Positions 1 to 8,183 of a stretch of DNA of 45,500 nucleotides are shown here, piece by piece. How positions within the stretch are numbered: the stretch's first letter is position 1; each line of letters opens with the position of its first letter. Origin of the DNA: Lachnospiraceae bacterium (GTDB lineage Bacteria > Bacillota > Clostridia > Lachnospirales > Lachnospiraceae); contig JAQXTA010000010.1 in NCBI GenBank assembly GCA_029219245.1, positions 1 to 45,500 on the forward strand, written 5' to 3'. Under the pieces are notes generated by a model, which searched no databases, was not told where the DNA came from, and saw only the letters and a list, made by a program, of their open reading frames with translations. The translations under genes were made by a program, and so were the position numbers.

Positions 1-268
1 CTATCGTAGGAATCTGCTGACTTGGATTTACATCCGCATAGATATGTAATTTTTTTATCTCTGCTAATGTATAATCTCTTACAAAGCCAATCGACTCCGT
101 AGTCCTGTCCACTCTTTCATCATGGATTACCACGATTTCTCCATCCTTTGTAAGCTGTATGTCCAGTTCGATACCTGTCAGATTGTTTAATCCGATTGCC
201 TTTTCAAATGCTAACAGTGTATTTTCAGGATACCGTTGGCTGCAACCTCTGTGTGCCCATATCTTCAT
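1..268 (-). CDS. Glycerophosphodiester phosphodiesterase (C-terminus off the window)
   Basis: Only the first 89 codons are in the window; the gene runs off the left edge. The protein begins MKIWAHRG and shows the catalytic signature of the GDPD TIM-barrel family in order: HRG near residue 6, PENTLLAFEKA, then GIELDIQLTKDG with the acidic metal ligands, then VIHDE. The family hydrolyses glycerophosphodiesters to sn-glycerol 3-phosphate and an alcohol. The start is the ATG at 268, with a modest AGAGGA 11 bases upstream. It lies 23 bp behind the cytidylyltransferase fusion gene on the same strand, so the two are probably cotranscribed, and both fit glycerol-phosphate or polyol-phosphate metabolism. 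The family is clear; the exact substrate is not. Confidence 0.9.
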   Translation of the reverse strand, partial: MKIWAHRGCSQRYPENTLLAFEKAIGLNNLTGIELDIQLTKDGEIVVIHDERVDRTTESIGFVRDYTLAEIKKLHIYADVNPSQQIPTI

Positions 269-291
269 GCTATCTTTTATCCTCTATATTT

Positions 292-1629
292 TTACTCTCT
301 ATTTTCTTTCTCCAAAAAAGTTTCCATGATTCCAGAAATTGTTATACTTTCTGTTCTAGTCAATTTAAATTCACTTTTATGGTTTCCATTGATCTGATTG
401 AGCATATCGCTGATTTCATATCGAAGTCCATCTCCCAAGAATCTTTCCGAGTATTTTTCTACCTTTGATGCATCCTCATAGTGTACTTCAAAGTATGTTG
501 TCTTCCACCAGGGTGCCTCTGCAACGATATATCCCTTTGCACCTGCGATCAGAAGTCTTCCTTCGCTCTTTATGCCAAGTCCACAGGTAATTGTTGCAAG
601 CCCTTTGGGGAATTTCAGGGATACCTTAGTAAATAGATCAATATGCCCAGCCCCATAGATACTGTCAAAGGAGATGTCCTCATATTCACAGCCTAAAAGC
701 TTCATGACCGGCAATAGACAATAACTTCCAAGTTCCAGAAAGCTTCCACCATACTTCGTATCCGTCAATTCTCTTGACTCCGTATTTTCCAGTTTGGTAA
801 AGCAGGCATCCACATATCGGATATTTCCAATCAGTCCGCTCCGGGCTACATCCATCAGTTTGGTAAATCCCGGACAATATGCTGTCTTAATTCCTTCAAA
901 CAGAATCTTATTTCTCTGTTTTGCTATATCAAAAAGTTCTTCTGCCTGTTCTTTCTTCAGTACAAAGGGTTTCTCACATATGACATGTTTGTCATGTTCC
1001 AGTGCATCCTTTACATATGCATAATGCGTCTCATGTGGTGATGCTACATATACGATCTCTGTTTTCTCGTAGAGTTCCTCTAATGTTTCAAAAGCATCGA
1101 TTTCATATCTCTTGGCAAATTTAACAGCACTCTCCTTATGGGGATTATAGGCTCCCTGTACACTGACACCGCTTACGCTCTTGGCTTCCATCAGGAATCT
1201 GCTTGTTATCCTGCCAGTGCCTATGATACCAATTCGCTGGATCTTAAAATTCTGGTTTCTAAGCATCGTGCTCGATACGTTCTTTGTTCTCTCCAGATAT
1301 ACTACCTTGCAATAATCCTCCATATAGTCAAAGTTACCGATCCAGTCACTTCCTACTGTAAAGATATCTACCTTGTACTTCTGTACATCACTTACCTTCT
1401 GACCGATTGTTTCTTCTATAATAATCTCATCTGCAAACCCCGTCTTCTTGACATTTTCAATCCTTGTCATCAGGTCATCCACAACATTCAGTTTTCCTCT
1501 TGTTCTGTCATAATTCTCCGTAGTGACTCCCACGATCAGATAGTCACCTAGTGCTTTTGCTCTTTGCAGGAGCCTGTAATGACCTTCATGAAAAAGATCA
1601 AAGGTTCCATATGTTATTACTTTTGTCAT
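292..1629 (-). CDS. Fused TagD-like cytidylyltransferase and Gfo/Idh/MocA oxidoreductase
   Basis: This 445-residue protein joins two enzymes. Residues 1-128 are a nucleotidyltransferase of the glycerol-3-phosphate cytidylyltransferase type, with GTFDLFHEGH at 8-17 and RTKNVSST at 114-121 (the family's RTxGISTT position). From residue 131 a Gfo/Idh/MocA NAD(P)-dependent oxidoreductase follows, with RIGIIGTGRI as the Rossmann glycine motif and the family's EKP at 219-221. The first domain should load CTP onto a polyol phosphate or glycerol phosphate. The second should oxidise or reduce a sugar or polyol, so the fusion could make and activate an unusual CDP-polyol. The substrate is unknown. Beside it lies the wreck of a CDP-glycerol-transferase-like gene, a possible former partner. 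Confidence 0.88.
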   Translation of the reverse strand: MTKVITYGTFDLFHEGHYRLLQRAKALGDYLIVGVTTENYDRTRGKLNVVDDLMTRIENVKKTGFADEIIIEETIGQKVSDVQKYKVDIFTVGSDWIGNFDYMEDYCKVVYLERTKNVSSTMLRNQNFKIQRIGIIGTGRITSRFLMEAKSVSGVSVQGAYNPHKESAVKFAKRYEIDAFETLEELYEKTEIVYVASPHETHYAYVKDALEHDKHVICEKPFVLKKEQAEELFDIAKQRNKILFEGIKTAYCPGFTKLMDVARSGLIGNIRYVDACFTKLENTESRELTDTKYGGSFLELGSYCLLPVMKLLGCEYEDISFDSIYGAGHIDLFTKVSLKFPKGLATITCGLGIKSEGRLLIAGAKGYIVAEAPWWKTTYFEVHYEDASKVEKYSERFLGDGLRYEISDMLNQINGNHKSEFKLTRTESITISGIMETFLEKENRE

Positions 1630-1703
1630 GATGTCATTCCCCCGTTTCTAAAATCTTTTATTCCAAACTTTTCATTACATACCTGTATATTTTTTCTCTA
1701 CAA

Positions 1704-2344
1704 TCACCGAATAAATAATGTTTTTCCAGCCACTCAAAACAGTGAAGTTACGCTTGTTCCCGCATCACCTATATAAGCATCACATAACGCAATCGTATTG
1801 GCGATCTTCGGTGTGTCATCATAAATGCCAAATCACTTTCCAGATAATATTTTTTTAAGAGCATCATAAATTGGCTTATAGTTTGCACGCATAGATTCAA
1901 AAGTAGATTCCAGAAGCGGATGCGACCGCCACACCAAGCAGGCACCATTTCTGTTAACAAAGCATTAAAACAGGCATTCCCTTTTTTCAGGAAATTTACC
2001 AAATTTAGGAGATTCAAGTGGTAAAAAATTTTCTCCGGTAAATTAGCATCAAAATATTTACGATATTTTTCAGTTTGAATAATAATGTAATCCACATAAT
2101 AATTAGGGTGGAATGGCATTTTACGTTTCACTCATTCCGCCCGCAGTGGCATAGTATGGAAGATATACCTTATTGGTAAATTTTTTTAAGCTTTTTGAAC
2201 AAAAAGGGACGTTCTCTCGTCACATTATTGAATTGGTTATACGGATTATAAATGAAAATCGCATTTTCTGCTTTAATCAGCATTTCGTGTAAGCTTTGAA
2301 TAATTTCTTTTAATTGTTGCTTCTGAAATTTACGCATATCTTCC
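1704..2344 (-). pseudogene. Decayed CDP-glycerol glycerophosphotransferase-like gene
   Basis: No intact frame exists here, but reading all three minus-strand frames recovers successive pieces of one protein. Near 2344-2198 there is a helical segment ending ERPFLFKKLKKIYQ and a stop. Next, in another frame, comes VYLPYYATAGGMSET, then DYIIIQTEKYRKYF (around 2090), then FLPLESPKFGKF in a shifted frame. Further on are VWRSHPLLESTFESMR, FGIYDDTPKIANTIALCDAY and GDAGTSVTSLF, with in-frame stops between them. These motifs recall the TagF/CDP-glycerol glycerophosphotransferase-like proteins common in Lachnospiraceae glycan clusters; the family name is from memory, while the lesions are directly visible. 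At least five frameshifts or stops are present. A 120-codon open frame at 1769-2131 is only one fragment of it. Confidence 0.75.
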
Positions 2345-2417
2345 TGATTCCACTTTTCCCTTTATCTTCCACTTATAACAAAGTACAAACAACTATTCGT
2401 CTAAAACATCTATTTAT

Positions 2418-2456
2418 CAAAAAAACCTGTCATTGCTTTTGTTGCAATAACAGGTT
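2418..2456 (-). terminator. Intrinsic terminator behind the Rpn-type gene
   Basis: Read on the minus strand, AACCTGTTATTGC and GCAATGACAGGTT form a 13-bp stem with one mismatch and a 7-base loop, followed at once by a run of seven T. It lies about 170 bp downstream of the stop of the gene at 2630-3592 and should end that transcript. Confidence 0.8.
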
Positions 2457-2517
2457 CTATTACATCTATTTCTGCCTCCATGCAACTTGTACAGCCATCC
2501 TTGCTTTTCATTATAAA

Positions 2518-2533
2518 ATAACTTATAAGTTAT
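2518..2533. repeat. Perfect 16-bp AT-rich palindrome
   Basis: ATAACTTATAAGTTAT is a perfect palindrome, and its right arm is shared with a second, imperfect inverted repeat running on to about 2542. It sits in the gap between the Rpn gene stop and its terminator, so it is not in an obvious operator position. Function unknown. Confidence 0.45.
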
Positions 2534-2629
2534 TATAACTTATATCGGCAGAATATGATAAAATATTAGAGTGTGGTTTTTGTTTTTAGTCAGTCCCACT
2601 CCTCAGTAAAGTCTCAAGGAAACTACATC

Positions 2630-3592
2630 TTATACGGTTGCAAGACATCCGCTTTGAAGAAATTGTTTATAAATCTCATCTACTTCATCTGTTTTAACCG
2701 TTTCTATTGCTTCATAGATTCGTCGAACCATTACTACGTCTTCTTCCAGCATATCTGCAGTTTCCGCAGCAGTATAGTTTTTAGTCCATTTCTTATAGGT
2801 TTGCCGGATTAATTTCAGGATTTCACCTTCTGCTCGTCCTTCCTCTCGTCCTTCCTCTCGTCCTTGTGCCAATTTTTCTTCTCTTTCCAATTCTAATTGT
2901 CTTTCAAAAGTATAATCTAAAGTTGTCACTTTCACTACCTCCGAACGATGATCTATCAAAAAGTCCTTCAATACATTTTCTTTAATGCATCTGTCGATTG
3001 CCAACTCTATTGCATGCTCTAATTCATCAAAACCAAGTTCCCGGTGAAACTGCCTTACATAATCGACAAAAGTCATGTAGTCACGCAAAAATGGACATTT
3101 ATCAAGTAATTCCTCATTTCTGCCATAATTAATATTATATACCGTACATTTTAATTCCAGTTCCGGATCTTCTACCGGACACAAAAACGCATCTGATAAT
3201 TTTAATTCATACTGTTCCGGCTGTTCTTTTGTTCCATTATAAAAAATAGCAAACTTAGGTGTCGGGATTTTAACAAGAGAATTTCCGAAAATATTCTTTT
3301 TTTGCTTTTTTATTATTTTCTCCAAAATATTTGCCAGATAAATAAAACTTCTAAGCGGCATATTAGGACAAACCGTTGATTGATGCTCATAAATGCTCAA
3401 GCGCATATCTAAAATAAAGGCTGCATCATTACGAACCGAAAGAGAGATTCCACCATCCAACCGACACATCTCTACCATTTCCGGATTCGTATAATTTGAG
3501 TCATTCATTGCATTATAAAGTTCCAACGCGTTATTTGGATCTTCCATCAGCATACTAAACACATCACTTTTGTACTCTCTGTTTCCTGTCAT
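2630..3592 (-). CDS. Rpn-family PD-(D/E)XK nuclease / putative transposase
   Basis: This 320-residue protein resembles the Rpn (recombination-promoting nuclease) and putative-transposase family in Clostridia. The core near residues 45-80 (AAFILDMRLSIYEHQST, then NPNMPLR-like CPNMPLRSFIYLA) carries the conserved D-x-x-x-S-x-Y-E-H-Q-S-T block. IPTPKFAIFYNGT and a CIKENVLKDFLIDHR segment follow. After about residue 225 it becomes a charged coiled-coil tail rich in Glu, Arg and Gly. A strong AAGGAGG site precedes the ATG. The gene stands alone with its own terminator. Such proteins cut DNA and often spread as selfish or horizontally moved genes; whether this one is active cannot be told. It faces away from the glycosyltransferase at 3928. 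Confidence 0.75.
   Translation of the reverse strand: MTGNREYKSDVFSMLMEDPNNALELYNAMNDSNYTNPEMVEMCRLDGGISLSVRNDAAFILDMRLSIYEHQSTVCPNMPLRSFIYLANILEKIIKKQKKNIFGNSLVKIPTPKFAIFYNGTKEQPEQYELKLSDAFLCPVEDPELELKCTVYNINYGRNEELLDKCPFLRDYMTFVDYVRQFHRELGFDELEHAIELAIDRCIKENVLKDFLIDHRSEVVKVTTLDYTFERQLELEREEKLAQGREEGREEGRAEGEILKLIRQTYKKWTKNYTAAETADMLEEDVVMVRRIYEAIETVKTDEVDEIYKQFLQSGCLATV
2833..2866 (-). repeat. 12-bp tandem microrepeat inside the Rpn gene
   Basis: Two perfect copies and one partial copy of CTCGTCCTTCCT (plus strand) stand in tandem. They encode a repeated Arg-Glu-Glu-Gly in the coiled-coil tail. Because 12 bp is four codons, slippage would change tail length without breaking the frame. Confidence 0.85.
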
Positions 3593-3866
3593 ATTTTCCT
3601 CCTTTTCCGGCAGGAACCTATGACATCACGATTCCTGCTTTTTCAATAAATAAATGGATTTTAAAAGCATGAATTTTCGTGAATAATTAACTATGATATA
3701 CTTTTATGATTTTTGAAAACGTGAAGTCCCCTAATGACCACGCCTAATATGAAAATATGCTTTGAATGAAGTATAACATTTCGCGGTTCTATAAGCAAGC
3801 GTTTTTTCAACTTTTTCTTTTCTTAATTGTGTATGTCTTATACCATACCTAAAATATCAACAAGTT

Positions 3867-3895
3867 TTCCGCATAACACATTTTTATGTTATACT
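3867..3895 (+). promoter_or_regulatory. Probable sigma-A promoter of the glycosyltransferase at 3928
   Basis: TATACT at 3890-3895 is a good -10 box, 17 bp behind a weak TTCCGC -35. The 16-base stretch GTTATACTATTCTTAT at 3888-3903 recurs with one change (GTTACACTATTCTTAT) before the related gene at 27612, which supports a shared promoter type. The rest of the gap from 3593 to 3866 shows only AT-rich sequence and one weak inverted repeat. Confidence 0.5.
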
Positions 3896-3927
3896 ATTCT
3901 TATCAAAGAAAACGAGGTTACACACCA

Positions 3928-5109
3928 GTGAAAGTATTATTTATTGAATGGGCAAGTTTTGGGAATAACGATATCAAAGAAGCATTTGCATCAGAGGGGC
4001 ACAGCGTTGTCTGTTTTCCTTTTTCCAATAAAGATGCAAGAAGAGATGCTGAAATTGAAGCAGCATTATCAGCCACTTTACACCAAGAGGTGCCGGATGT
4101 TGTTTTTTCTTTCAACTATTTTCCGGTCATTTCCAATGTCTGCAAAAAAGAAGATGTGCGATATATTTCCTGGATTTATGACAGTCCCTATGTCATGCTG
4201 TATTCCTATACGGTCATCAATCCCTGTAATACCATTTATGTCTTTGATAAGGAACTCTATCTGGAATTTCATAATGCCGGAATTCCTACAGTACACTACA
4301 TGCCAATGGCGGCAAATACTGATCGGCTTGATAAAATCATGCCGTCAGTCTGTACTCCACCGGATAAAGCTGCTGATTACGCCTCGGACAAACTCCCGTA
4401 CCTCTATAACATATCCTTCATCGGTTCTCTTTATACGGAGCAGCACAATTTCTTTGACCGTATGACGACATTATCTGATTATACCAGAGGCTATCTGGAC
4501 GCCCTGATGACTGCCCAGATGAAGGTACAGGGGTATAACTTTATACAGGAATCGCTCTCTCCCATTATGGAAGACTTATATAAAGCATTGCCGATGGATC
4601 CTAATCCGGACGGCGTAGAAACCAAAGAATACCTTTACGCTCAATATGTTATCAACCGAAAAATAACCGGGTTGGAGCGTACCGATTTAATTCATGCCAT
4701 TACAGAGCATTTTGCTTTCGACCTTTTTACACCAAATAAGGATTTTTCTATGTCGAACTTAAACAATCATGGTCCGGTGGGTTATTACAAACAGATGCCA
4801 CTAGTATTCAAGCAAAGCAGAATCAATTTGAACATTTCTCTGCGCAGCATCAAAAGCGGTATCCCGCTTCGGGCTTTCGACATTATGGGAAGCGGTGGTT
4901 TTCTGCTCAGTAATTTTCAGGCAGATTTTCTGGATGATTTTGTACCGGGTGAAGATTTCGTCTATTATGAGAGCAAAGAGGATTTATTATATAAAATCGA
5001 TTACTACTTACAACACGAAGAAGAACGAGTTACAATTGCCCGTAACGGCCACGATAAAGTTGCCGCAGGTCACACCTTCCGACATAGAATAAGGGAGATG
5101 CTGGCATAA
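3928..5109 (+). CDS. DUF3880/CgeB-type glycosyltransferase
   Basis: This 393-residue protein has the two-part build of the DUF3880 plus glycosyltransferase-1-like family (CgeB/spore-maturation type). An N-terminal Rossmann-like half contains FSFNYFPVISNVC and SWIYDSPY. A C-terminal half contains NISFIGSLYTEQ, then SRINLNISLRSIKSGIPLRA, then DIMGSGGFLLSNFQADF. The glycine-rich segment is where GT-B enzymes hold the sugar nucleotide. The GTG at 3928 is chosen over an in-frame ATG at 3886, because ACGAGG lies about ten bases before it and all relatives begin directly with the first beta strand (VKVLFIEWAS). It is closest to the protein at 27612-28796 (shared GSLYTE and QMKV-GYNFI blocks). Flagellin or surface glycosylation is inferred from context; the sugar is unknown. 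Confidence 0.85.
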   Translation: MKVLFIEWASFGNNDIKEAFASEGHSVVCFPFSNKDARRDAEIEAALSATLHQEVPDVVFSFNYFPVISNVCKKEDVRYISWIYDSPYVMLYSYTVINPCNTIYVFDKELYLEFHNAGIPTVHYMPMAANTDRLDKIMPSVCTPPDKAADYASDKLPYLYNISFIGSLYTEQHNFFDRMTTLSDYTRGYLDALMTAQMKVQGYNFIQESLSPIMEDLYKALPMDPNPDGVETKEYLYAQYVINRKITGLERTDLIHAITEHFAFDLFTPNKDFSMSNLNNHGPVGYYKQMPLVFKQSRINLNISLRSIKSGIPLRAFDIMGSGGFLLSNFQADFLDDFVPGEDFVYYESKEDLLYKIDYYLQHEEERVTIARNGHDKVAAGHTFRHRIREMLA

Positions 5110-5123
5110 GCCGCATCTCCCTT
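5091..5123. terminator. Bidirectional terminator hairpin between convergent glycosyltransferases
   Basis: AAGGGAGATGC plus GGC pairs with GCC plus GCATCTCCCTT, giving 14 bp with one bulged T and an ATAA loop. The TAA stop of the plus-strand gene lies in that loop, so the hairpin starts inside the coding sequence. T-runs are short on both sides. It separates the transcripts of 3928-5109 and 5133-6320. Confidence 0.6.
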
Positions 5124-5132
5124 CCATTTCAC

Positions 5133-6320
5133 TTAATCCCCTTCTATTTCAAAAAGCTTCAAAAGTCCACTCGTGTAATTAAATTTCTCCCTTACCATTT
5201 TTTGTCCCGCTTCCGCAATCTTCTGACGTTTCTGCTCATATTTCAGGTAATAATCCATTTTTTCCTTGCACTCTTCCAGGCTTTGAAATGTTACAATTTC
5301 TTTATTCTCCACAAAATACTCTGCGATTTCCGGCTGCCAATTCGATAATACAAAACCACCGCATGCCATAATATCAAGTACTCTTAAAGGAATTCCTGAA
5401 TGAATCGAACGCAGGGAAAGATTCAGATTAATCCTACTGCCGGCAAAAATCAGTGGCATCTGTGTATGATAATCAACAACTCCTTTATGATATTGCTGCA
5501 ATTGCGGGAGATTTTTCAAATCCGAACCGGTATATAAACAAAATCGATATTTTTCTCCAAACTTTTCCGCAACCTCTGTCAATAAAATTCTACGTTCTTC
5601 TACAGTCACTTTCTTTTCCAGAACAGTGGCAAACAAAAGTTCTTCCGGATTTGCAAAATAATCATCGCCAAGCATCAGTCCCTGTTCTTCCATCTTCTTC
5701 TGTATCAGACACAAATCTACCTCACCAGATGCGACTGCTTCCCGTAAATAGTCTTTCTCATAGGAAAAGCTCTGTTTCTGTATTGCTTTGTCTATTCCCG
5801 TCATTTTATTCCGAAACAGTCTGTCATAATAATTATGTTCATCCGTATAAAAAGATCCTACAAATGAGATATCACAATGATACTTTTCTTTATCTGCTTT
5901 TGTATCAATTGCCTTTGCAAAGTATTCTGTATCCACAGATAAAGGAACATGATAAACAGTTTTTACTCCTTTTCCCTGCAATTTTCTTACCATTTCTTTA
6001 TCAAAGATTCCGATATGGTTACACGAAAGCATGACATGTTTTGCATATAAGGTAAAATGAGGACAATCATATACCCAGGCATAATAAGGAATTTTACATG
6101 TGTCACAAATCATGGAAATAATCGGGAAATAATTAAAAGAAATCACGCCTTCTATTCCTTCTTTATGAATAAAGGGTATCATTTCCGCTGCAAGTTCCAT
6201 ATCACGTGTATAATGCTTGCACACCTTTTTGAACCACACCATTTCAAATCCCAGATTTATTAAATTGTCAGCCAGTATTTGTTCATTATTGGCTTGCCAG
6301 GAGTACAATAATAGTTTCAT
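5133..6320 (-). CDS. DUF3880/CgeB-type glycosyltransferase
   Basis: This 395-residue paralogue of the neighbouring gene begins MKLLLYSWQANNEQ after a clean AAGGAG. Family landmarks are ISFNYFPIISMIC, WVYDCPHF, ISFVGSFYTDEHNYYDRLF, SRINLNLSLRSIHSGIPLR and DIMACGGFVLSNWQPEI. The last of these is the presumed nucleotide-sugar pocket of the GT-B fold. It is the last gene of a leftward cluster (9246 to 5133) whose members are separated by 15 to 30 bp or overlap, so they are probably one transcript. It converges on 3928-5109 across a shared hairpin. Its sequence is nearer the protein at 21872-23032 than its own neighbour. Acceptor and donor are unknown. Confidence 0.87.
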   Translation of the reverse strand: MKLLLYSWQANNEQILADNLINLGFEMVWFKKVCKHYTRDMELAAEMIPFIHKEGIEGVISFNYFPIISMICDTCKIPYYAWVYDCPHFTLYAKHVMLSCNHIGIFDKEMVRKLQGKGVKTVYHVPLSVDTEYFAKAIDTKADKEKYHCDISFVGSFYTDEHNYYDRLFRNKMTGIDKAIQKQSFSYEKDYLREAVASGEVDLCLIQKKMEEQGLMLGDDYFANPEELLFATVLEKKVTVEERRILLTEVAEKFGEKYRFCLYTGSDLKNLPQLQQYHKGVVDYHTQMPLIFAGSRINLNLSLRSIHSGIPLRVLDIMACGGFVLSNWQPEIAEYFVENKEIVTFQSLEECKEKMDYYLKYEQKRQKIAEAGQKMVREKFNYTSGLLKLFEIEGD

Positions 6321-6335
6321 AGATCTCCTTAGATT

Positions 6336-7154
6336 TTATTCTTTAATTGCTTTCAACAGTAATTTTTTTGTTTCCTGATAAAATCCACACTTATGGGAAA
6401 GTATTAATAGTTCTCGTATAATGCCATCCAGAACATTTTCCTGCGCCATTAGCTTCCAGTATTTAGAAATCATATAACATCTTGCTTCCAGATATCCATT
6501 AATGTTTTCTGAAACACTATGCTCCGACTGGTAAACTTCAACCAAAATGTCTTCAACAAACTCTATTTCCCAGAATTCTGCAATTCGAAGAACAAGCTCC
6601 CAATCTTCAATGCATTTCAAGCTTTCATTAAATCCGCCTGCCTGTTCTAAGCATTTTTTTCGAAATAACATTGTAGGTGTTCCAATAACATTTTCTCTCA
6701 GCAAGAGAAATAATATATTGCCTTCCAGCTTTTCCTTATCTATCCAGCGTTCCGGACATACTACCTTCTCACCATTTCTCCCTTTTCCATTCATGCGACA
6801 ATAAACGAGTCCGACTTTTTCCGATGCATGTACCATTTTCTGCATCTGCTTTTCTAATTTTTCCGGCAACCACACATCATCACTATCTTGAAAAGCAATA
6901 TACTCACACGTTGCCATCTGAATACCCACGTTACGTGCATGGGAAGCTCCACTGTTGTCTTTCAAACGTATGTATCGTATTCGTTCATCTTCAAACCTTT
7001 CAATAACATTCCGCGTATCATCTGTGGATCCATCATCCAAAATAAGCAATTCAAAATTCTCATATGTCTGTGTCAAAATACTGTTTATTGACCTTGCAAT
7101 CACCTGCGCCCTATTATAAGTCGGAACGATAATACTTATCTTATCCTTCATCAT
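6336..7154 (-). CDS. GT2 family glycosyltransferase
   Basis: This 272-residue, single-domain GT-A enzyme has KISIIVPTYNRAQVIARSI at the N-terminus, then LLILDDGSTDDT, the HARN motif, and FQDSDDVW carrying the DxD metal-binding aspartates near residue 95. Family 2 enzymes invert the anomeric centre and use UDP- or dTDP-sugars. The C-terminal GGFNESLKCIEDWELVLRI holds the ED motif of the catalytic base. Two ATGs abut at the start, after GAGGAG. It lies 15 bp upstream of the CgeB-type gene in a leftward glycan cluster. No membrane segment is evident, so it probably works in the cytoplasm on a protein or lipid-linked acceptor. Confidence 0.88.
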   Translation of the reverse strand: MMKDKISIIVPTYNRAQVIARSINSILTQTYENFELLILDDGSTDDTRNVIERFEDERIRYIRLKDNSGASHARNVGIQMATCEYIAFQDSDDVWLPEKLEKQMQKMVHASEKVGLVYCRMNGKGRNGEKVVCPERWIDKEKLEGNILFLLLRENVIGTPTMLFRKKCLEQAGGFNESLKCIEDWELVLRIAEFWEIEFVEDILVEVYQSEHSVSENINGYLEARCYMISKYWKLMAQENVLDGIIRELLILSHKCGFYQETKKLLLKAIKE

Positions 7155-7184
7155 TCGACTCCTCTCTTATCCCAAAATAGGTTA

Positions 7185-8168
7185 TTATCTGCCTTTATTT
7201 ATATTTTTTTTAAATTCTTCCTGATTTATTTCTGGAAGGCTATGAATTTTTTCCAACAGCCTTCGCAAGTTTACTTGCAAATCATATCTCTCTCGTCCAA
7301 TCTGATGGAATAACTCCAAATTCTGAAGTGCTGGAAGATATCCTTGAATAATATCCATAACAAGCTCCACCCCTGTTACTTTTCTATCAAATCCCCTGCC
7401 AGAAAAATTATAATTCGCTGCTATCGCAAAATTGTTTTTATTCAGCCACCCAGGACCACCATGAATATCATAACAGTAGACCGGTACTTTACATCCAAAA
7501 CAATACTGCACCGTCTTACCAATTGTAATTACTACATCATACCGTACCAGAAGTTCTGGCGTTACCAATACGCTTTGGTATTCCTGTCCGAAAATATCTG
7601 TCTCAATTCCATTGCTTCTAAAAATAGCAACGGCTTCTTTTATTTCCTCCGCCACATGATTAGAAACAATGCAAATCTTTTGCAGCATCTTTCGATTCTC
7701 TCTCATGGTTTCAAAATATTCAGGCAAAATATAATTTGGAAAAATAATAATGTTCTCTTCCTTTACCCCCAGCGTTTTCATCCGATCATAAGTTTCACTA
7801 CTATTTGCCATACAAAGTGTTAGATCATTCGCGCACTCTGGGGGATACTCAATGCTAACCCATGGCGATAATGAGCTAAAAATCACTTTTTTGTATTTAA
7901 TATCTTTCCTAATAAGGCAATCCATAAAGATGGTATTATGATGACCAATTATTATATCATATTCTTTTAAAACCAGATTTTTTTCCTTTACATTGGTAAA
8001 AAGAATTCCACTATCTTTGAATTGAAGCATTAATGGTTCTCCAAGCTCATAGGCCGCCGCTTCTACCCGATAACCCATTTGTACCAACGCAGAACCAATA
8101 GAACAGACATCTAATTCTGAACCCGTATAATCCTTTATCATTCTATTTGTTAGCAAAATATTACTCAT
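7185..8168 (-). CDS. GT-B/GT4-like glycosyltransferase
   Basis: This 327-residue protein starts MSNILLTNRMIKDYTGSELD, a GT-B opening in which the acceptor-side loop follows the first strand. It continues with YDIIIGHHNT and CMANSSETYDRMKTLGV, where the last resembles the linker and second-domain start of family 4 enzymes. The usual E-x7-E donor-binding pair at the end is not obvious, and the protein is shorter than a typical GT4 (about 350-400), so it may be a divergent or single-purpose enzyme. AAGGAGAG precedes the ATG. It sits between a GT2 and a Glyco_tranf_2_5-type gene with short gaps, which supports a role in building the same glycan. Confidence 0.65.
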   Translation of the reverse strand: MSNILLTNRMIKDYTGSELDVCSIGSALVQMGYRVEAAAYELGEPLMLQFKDSGILFTNVKEKNLVLKEYDIIIGHHNTIFMDCLIRKDIKYKKVIFSSLSPWVSIEYPPECANDLTLCMANSSETYDRMKTLGVKEENIIIFPNYILPEYFETMRENRKMLQKICIVSNHVAEEIKEAVAIFRSNGIETDIFGQEYQSVLVTPELLVRYDVVITIGKTVQYCFGCKVPVYCYDIHGGPGWLNKNNFAIAANYNFSGRGFDRKVTGVELVMDIIQGYLPALQNLELFHQIGRERYDLQVNLRRLLEKIHSLPEINQEEFKKNINKGR

Positions 8169-8183
8169 TCGTTCTCTCCTTCA

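Noticed and set aside
1769-2131. Genuine 120-residue gene
   Set aside because: Neighbouring frames carry the matching parts of a larger protein family, so this is a fragment of a pseudogene.
3610-3643. Plus-strand terminator
   Set aside because: A 7-bp stem with a 15-base loop followed by five T exists, but no plus-strand gene lies upstream; likely chance or a leader structure of the Rpn gene.
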